DNA from: JALZKA01 sp963717635
GTDB taxonomy: Bacteria; Actinomycetota; Thermoleophilia; Solirubrobacterales; 70-9
DNA: 64,000 nt
Direction: 5' to 3'
NCBI GenBank assembly: GCA_963717635.1
Contig: OY970347.1
Coordinates: forward strand, 620,001-684,000
Shown: positions 60,794 to 64,000 of the stretch, piece by piece
Numbering within the stretch: the first letter of the stretch is position 1
Layout: every line of letters begins with the position of its first letter
Position numbers and translations under genes: made by a program
Notes under the pieces: generated by a model
What the model was told of the DNA's origin: nothing
The model's database searches: none
Seen by the model: only the letters and a program-made list of their open reading frames with translations

Positions 60794-61497
60794 GTGCTGC
60801 CGCTCAGGAGCTTTTGAAAATCAGCGAGCTGGCGGAGCGCGCCGAGGTGCCGGTCGCGACCGTCCGCCACTACCTGCGCGAGGGGCTTCTGCCGGAGCCC
60901 GTCAAGACCTCGAAGAACATGGCGTACTACCCGCCGGAGTTCGCCGCCCGGATTCGTCTGATCAAGCAGCTCCAGGAGGATCGGTTCATGCCGCTCCGGG
61001 TGATCCGCGACGTGCTCGAGTCGGCCGGCGGCGACCTCGAGCAGCTCCGAGGTGTGGTCGAAGCCGGCGAGTCCCTGGTCGACCGCGTCCTGGCGCCCCT
61101 GGCCGAGCGCACGCCGGAGGCCGAGATCCTCGAGCGCTATGAGATCCCCGAGCGGGCCCTCCGGAGGCTGACGGAGGTCGGCGTCCTGAGTCCCGACGAG
61201 AGCGGGTACTCACAGGCAGAGGTCCGGGTGATCGACGCCATCGCGCGCTTTCGGGCCGCGGGCTGGAACGAGACGACCGGGTTCGGCGCGCGCGACGTGG
61301 CGCGGTTGATGACCGGGCTGGCCCCGGTGATCAGCGACGAGCTCGAGCTGCTGCTGCAGCGCTTCGCGGCGCTCGATCCCGACCGGGCGGCGGCGCTCCT
61401 GGACGGCGGCGCCAGCCCGTTCCCGGACCTGATCGGCGCGCTCCACGCGAAGGCCCTGACCGACGAGCTCGAACGCCAGCGCTCCAAGCGCGACTAG
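60790..61497 (+). CDS. MerR-family transcriptional regulator of the acyl-CoA operon
   Basis: 235 residues with an N-terminal MerR helix-turn-helix: LKISELAERAEVPVATVRHYLREGLLPEPVKTSKNMAYYPPEFAARIRLIKQLQ, where the wing and the Tyr-Tyr core are intact. A coiled dimer helix follows. The C-terminal part (residues about 110-235) has a second HTH-like ERALRRLTEVGVLSPDESGYSQAEVRVIDAIARFRAAG, a ligand region not typical of metal sensors, as it has no cysteine. The GTG overlaps the CaiB stop (GTGA), so it is the last gene of the operon and probably regulates it in response to an acyl-CoA. Confidence 0.93.
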   Translation: MSAAAQELLKISELAERAEVPVATVRHYLREGLLPEPVKTSKNMAYYPPEFAARIRLIKQLQEDRFMPLRVIRDVLESAGGDLEQLRGVVEAGESLVDRVLAPLAERTPEAEILERYEIPERALRRLTEVGVLSPDESGYSQAEVRVIDAIARFRAAGWNETTGFGARDVARLMTGLAPVISDELELLLQRFAALDPDRAAALLDGGASPFPDLIGALHAKALTDELERQRSKRD

Positions 61498-61502
61498 CGG
61501 CG

Positions 61503-61508
61503 TACGAT
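61503..61508 (+). promoter_or_regulatory. Candidate leaderless -10 (TACGAT) of the small membrane protein gene
   Basis: TACGAT ends 6 nt before GTG 61515; no ribosome site in the 17-bp gap. Confidence 0.35.
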
Positions 61509-61514
61509 CCGATC

Positions 61515-61931
61515 GTGTCCAACGGCTGGGGAGACGGCGAGCGCTCTGGACGCTTCGCAGGCTTGCTGGCGCTGGCCGGCGGGTCGACCGCACTGGTCTC
61601 CCTGCTCCTCGCCGGTGCCGCCGGAGCGCCCTATCTGGAAGCCGACGGCGTCAACGCGTGGCTGGTGGTCTTTGCGGCGGGCCTGCTGGCGGCGATGGTC
61701 GCGTTCCCCTTCGGCCTCGAGCTGCGGCTGCGCGAGCGCTACCCGGACCGCGACCGCCGCTGGGAGGTTTCGCTGCTGATCTGGGGCGGCGCGGCGATCG
61801 CCGTCCTGCTCCTCGCCTTCGTCAACGGGTTCGACACAGGCACTCTGGCCGGGGCGGCGGGCCTGATCGCGGCGATCGAGTCCGGCCTGGTGGTCGCGAC
61901 GGTCGGCGTTTGGCTCTTGTCCGGAGGCTAG
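61515..61931 (+). CDS. Small four-helix membrane protein, unknown function
   Basis: 138 residues with four clear hydrophobic helices (about 18-38, 47-66, 85-104 and 109-135), a basic cytosolic loop (ELRLRERYPDRDRRWE) and no conserved motif that I recognise. It follows the MerR gene by 17 nt but probably has its own start of transcription. Its TAG shares CTAG with the convergent TetR gene. A transporter subunit is too long a guess for this size; a regulator or structural membrane protein is equally possible. Confidence 0.7.
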   Translation: MSNGWGDGERSGRFAGLLALAGGSTALVSLLLAGAAGAPYLEADGVNAWLVVFAAGLLAAMVAFPFGLELRLRERYPDRDRRWEVSLLIWGGAAIAVLLLAFVNGFDTGTLAGAAGLIAAIESGLVVATVGVWLLSGG

Positions 61932-62575
61932 GCCGAGGCCGGGCCGCGCGCGACGACGGTGCCGAGGTAGGTGCCCAGCTCCTCCGGCGTCCAGTCCTTG
62001 CCGTCGGAGAGCAGCAGCCGGACCCCGCCCTCGGCGATCGACGCCACTAGCTCTGAGAGCACGGGCGCCTTGCGGGCGGCGTCCTTCACTCCCATGCCGA
62101 TCAGCATCGGCTGGGCCATCTCGGTCAGGCGCTCGACCACCGAGCCGCGCGCGCGACGGACGCGGCGCGCGATCGCGGGCTCCGACCCGTGCTCGGAGAC
62201 GAACACGATCCGCCAGGAGTCCGGCTCCGATCGCGCGGCCACGAACAACGCGGTGAAGCCGGCGATGAAGACGGCCTCGAGGTCGGTCGGGTCAAGCTCG
62301 GTGGGCAGTGCCGCCGTCACCGATTGCAGGAGCCGCTCCTCCTCGCGCTCGAGCAGGGCCCGGAACAGCTCCTGCTTGTTCGGGTAGCAGCGGTAGACCA
62401 CCGGCTTGGTCACGCCGGCCGCGGCGGCGATGCCCTCCATCGAGGTTCCGCGGTAGCCGTGCTCGACGAACACGTGGCGGGCCGCGTCCAGGACCAGGGG
62501 CCGGCGGCGCTCCGGGCCGAGGTGGGCCGCGCGCTGTCGCTGCTCGCCGGACTTCGTGCTTTGGTTCGTGGCCAC
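61928..62575 (-). CDS. TetR-family transcriptional regulator
   Basis: 215 residues. The N-terminal helix-turn-helix reads LVLDAARHVFVEHGYRGTSMEGIAAAAGVTKPVVYRCYPNKQELFRALLEREEERLL, preceded by a disordered basic leader of about 25 residues. The C-terminal ligand domain is typical in length but unmatched to a known effector. GTG 62575 has no ribosome site. Upstream, GTAACGTTAAC with the perfect core TAACGTTA (62591-62598) is a likely operator for itself. Targets are probably the neighbouring membrane protein or epimerase genes. Confidence 0.9.
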   Translation of the reverse strand: MATNQSTKSGEQRQRAAHLGPERRRPLVLDAARHVFVEHGYRGTSMEGIAAAAGVTKPVVYRCYPNKQELFRALLEREEERLLQSVTAALPTELDPTDLEAVFIAGFTALFVAARSEPDSWRIVFVSEHGSEPAIARRVRRARGSVVERLTEMAQPMLIGMGVKDAARKAPVLSELVASIAEGGVRLLLSDGKDWTPEELGTYLGTVVARGPASA

Positions 62576-62588
62576 TTTGCTACCCGAC

Positions 62589-62600
62589 CGTAACGTTAAC
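62589..62600. promoter_or_regulatory. Palindromic site (TAACGTTA core) before the TetR gene
   Basis: TAACGTTA (62591-62598) is a perfect 8-bp palindrome in the 46-bp gap between the TetR gene and the next gene, a plausible TetR operator. It is unlike the operator at 63625-63640. Confidence 0.35.
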
Positions 62601-62621
62601 TGCCGGATGGAATCGATGGCG

Positions 62622-63602
62622 TCAGGCGGCGAGCTCTGCCAGGCCCTGTTCGCGGGAGACGACCGGGAAGTAGCCCAGCTCGTGCCGCGCCTTGGAGTCG
62701 TCGAGCGTGCACTCCTGACTCGCGGCCCAAAGGGCGAACCGGGTCAGCGGCGGCTCGCCCCGTAGTGGCAGCAGCTGCCAGGCAAGCTCCCCGCCGCGCG
62801 CGAGGGCTCCGGCCACCGCCGCCGGCACCGACCGCTCCGGCGGCTCGACGCCCCGCGCTCGCAGCATCTGCGAGATGAACTCCCGAAATACGACGGGCTC
62901 GCCGTCGGTGACGAAATAGACCTCGCCGGGCCGCCCGCGCTGCGCCGCAAGCAGAAGTCCCTCGACCACGTTGCCGACGTGCGTCGTCGAGGTGCGGTGG
63001 GTTCCGCCGCCGACCCAGGCGAACCGCCCTGCCTCGGTCGCCGCGATGATCTCGGGCAACAGCGTCGTGTCGCCGGCGCCCCAGACGAAGCGCGGGCGCA
63101 GCACCACCGACTCGAACCGCTCCCGGCTCGCCTCGCGCACCAGCCGCTCCGCCTCAGCCTTGGTCGCCGAGTACAGCGCGGGCGAGTCGGGCCGCAGCGG
63201 CGCGGTCTCATCCACGTTCACGAGCGGCTCGCCGGCGAGGATCGCTGCCTCGGTACCGCAATGCACGAACCGCTGCACCCCGGCCGCGGCACAGGCCTCG
63301 AGCGCGTTGCGGGTCCCGACGACGTTGCCGCGGCGGAACTCTTCGCGCGTGCCCCACTGGGCGACGAACGCCGCAAGGTGGAACGCGGCCTCGGACCCCT
63401 CGGCGCCCGCGGTCAGAGCGGCGACGTCGTCCAGGTCACCGCGCACGGCTTCGGCTCCCAGCTCGGCCACGGCCGTCGCCGAGCGATCCGAGCGAGCCAG
63501 CGCCCGCACCCGGCAACCGCCCGCGACGAGGCGGCGGACCAGCGCGCCGCCGATGAACCCGGAGCCGCCGGTCACGAATGCAGAGCCGGGAATTGCCGTC
63601 AT
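62622..63602 (-). CDS. NAD(P)-dependent epimerase/3-beta-HSD-like dehydrogenase
   Basis: Extended SDR of 326 residues: cofactor motif TGGSGFIGGALVRRL (GxxGxxG), the DLDD segment, FHLAAFVAQWG, VQRFVHCGTEAAI with the active-site Ser/Thr region and YSATKAEAERLV as YxxxK. LRPRFVWGAGDTTLLPEIIAA and THVGNVVEGLLLAAQRGRPGEVYFVTDGEPV resemble 3-beta-hydroxysteroid dehydrogenase/isomerase relatives. A hydrophobic stretch near residue 265 may touch the membrane. The promoter at 63612-63640 overlaps a perfect TetR-type palindrome, so repression by the divergent TetR regulator is likely. The leader is only a few nucleotides long. Confidence 0.92.
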   Translation of the reverse strand: MTAIPGSAFVTGGSGFIGGALVRRLVAGGCRVRALARSDRSATAVAELGAEAVRGDLDDVAALTAGAEGSEAAFHLAAFVAQWGTREEFRRGNVVGTRNALEACAAAGVQRFVHCGTEAAILAGEPLVNVDETAPLRPDSPALYSATKAEAERLVREASRERFESVVLRPRFVWGAGDTTLLPEIIAATEAGRFAWVGGGTHRTSTTHVGNVVEGLLLAAQRGRPGEVYFVTDGEPVVFREFISQMLRARGVEPPERSVPAAVAGALARGGELAWQLLPLRGEPPLTRFALWAASQECTLDDSKARHELGYFPVVSREQGLAELAA

Positions 63603-63611
63603 GCGCTCCGG

Positions 63612-63640
63612 CTTATACTGCCGATTGACTGGTCAGTCAA
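63612..63640 (-). promoter_or_regulatory. Epimerase promoter (TTGACT-N17-TATAAG) with overlapping TetR operator
   Basis: On the minus strand TTGACT (63635-63640) and TATAAG (63612-63617) are spaced 17 nt, the most canonical promoter in the window; transcription would start about 3 nt before ATG 63602. The -35 lies inside the inverted repeat TTGACTG-GT-CAGTCAA (63625-63640), the form bound by many TetR repressors. Confidence 0.7.
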
Positions 63641-63658
63641 CAGAGCAGGACGGAGAGC

Positions 63659-64000
63659 ATGAACACCAAGGCGCCACCGGTCGACCGCCGCCGCCAGATT
63701 CTGGATGCCGCCGTGCGAGTCTTCGCACGCGAGGGCTTTCACTCGTGCCGCGTCTCGGACATCGCCGACGAGGCGGGCGTCGCCTACGGGCTCGTCTACC
63801 ACTACTTCCGCTCCAAGGACCAGGTGATGAACGAGCTGTTTACCGAGCGGTGGTCGCTCCTGCTGGCCGCGATCGAGGAGGTGGACGGGCGCGACGTCTC
63901 GCCCCAGGAGAAGCTGGACGCGGTGGCCGGCTTCATCATCGAGTCCTACCGCCACGACCCGGAACTGATGCAGGTGATCATCGTCGAGGTGACCCGGGCC
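63659..64000 (+). CDS. TetR/AcrR-family regulator (3' part outside window)
   Basis: The first 114 codons are present. The helix-turn-helix is RRRQILDAAVRVFAREGFHSCRVSDIADEAGVAYGLVYHYFRSKDQVMNELF, a well-conserved TetR DNA-binding domain. ATG 63659 has GGAGAG just upstream. It is divergent from the epimerase gene, with the palindrome TTGACTG-GT-CAGTCAA between them, which is the expected operator. The effector domain is cut by the window end, though ESYRHDPELMQVIIVEVTRA is already visible and fits acyl-CoA-responsive relatives. Confidence 0.9.
   Translation, partial: MNTKAPPVDRRRQILDAAVRVFAREGFHSCRVSDIADEAGVAYGLVYHYFRSKDQVMNELFTERWSLLLAAIEEVDGRDVSPQEKLDAVAGFIIESYRHDPELMQVIIVEVTRA

Noticed and set aside
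62585..62600. GGGTAG on the minus strand before the TetR gene as a SigB/SigF promoter
   Set aside because: No GGTTT at the needed distance; the gap is dominated by the TAACGTTA palindrome instead.

Overview
The window is a gene-dense, high-GC chromosomal segment with frequent GTG and TTG starts, chains of 1-4 bp start/stop overlaps and almost no intergenic space. The content is actinobacterial: a six-gene mce operon, a SigB/SigF-type partner-switching module, an ECF sigma factor with a DUF4349 membrane protein, a CGNR/ABATE regulator and a 70-residue free-standing biotinyl protein. I infer a deep-branching actinobacterium such as Thermoleophilia/Solirubrobacterales; no rRNA or marker alignment was available to test this. 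I saw no insertion sequence, prophage, CRISPR array or origin, and no gene-free stretch longer than about 250 bp.

Layout. 1-11.8 kb: the N-terminus of a secreted beta-helix protein, surE-ligA, a channel-like membrane protein, DacB-type carboxypeptidase, a patatin, an acyl-CoA synthetase with a tiny partner protein, a Nif3-family protein, a cysteine-free DsbA-like protein and a VTT-domain membrane protein. 11.8-15.8 kb: tRNA-Pro(CGG), then an RsbW-like kinase, a CHASE-GAF-PP2C phosphatase and a SigB-type sigma factor whose upstream region carries a SigB/SigF-like promoter. 15.8-21.6 kb: an epimerase, superoxide dismutase, a cholesterol-oxidase-like GMC enzyme, a lipoprotein and a second beta-helix protein. 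21.8-31.9 kb: six mce genes joined by translational overlaps, then an SCP2 sterol-carrier-like gene; no YrbE permease or Mkl ATPase lies in the window. 31.9-35.2 kb: an unknown protein, Nudix, rubredoxin, DUF4349 protein and ECF sigma. 35.2-40.4 kb: biotin synthesis (bioB-bioF-bioD, with bioA separated by a CGNR regulator and a 46-residue ORF). 40.5-51 kb: sulfatase, base-excision glycosylase, a biotinyl protein with an enoyl-CoA hydratase, glycosyltransferase, glycerol kinase, acyltransferase, a lactonase-like MBL enzyme, two SDRs, an RTX-like protein and a trypsin-like protease. 51-64 kb: three acyl-CoA dehydrogenases around a subtilase, then an operon of enoyl-CoA hydratase, acyl-CoA carboxylase beta subunit, BKACE (DUF849), CaiB/BaiF CoA-transferase and a MerR regulator, and finally two TetR regulators flanking an epimerase.

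How the genes fit together. Much of the window concerns lipids and acyl-CoA: Mce and SCP2 could handle lipids at the envelope, the GMC enzyme and SDRs oxidise alcohols, acyl-CoA synthetase and dehydrogenases feed beta-oxidation, and the 56-61 kb operon looks like a dedicated acyl-CoA/beta-keto-acid route. Biotin synthesis matches the need of the carboxylase and the biotinyl protein. Two architectural themes recur: candidate leaderless promoters (TANNNT 6-8 nt before the start codon, about sixteen cases) and convergent genes that share one CTAG palindrome as both stop codons (four cases).
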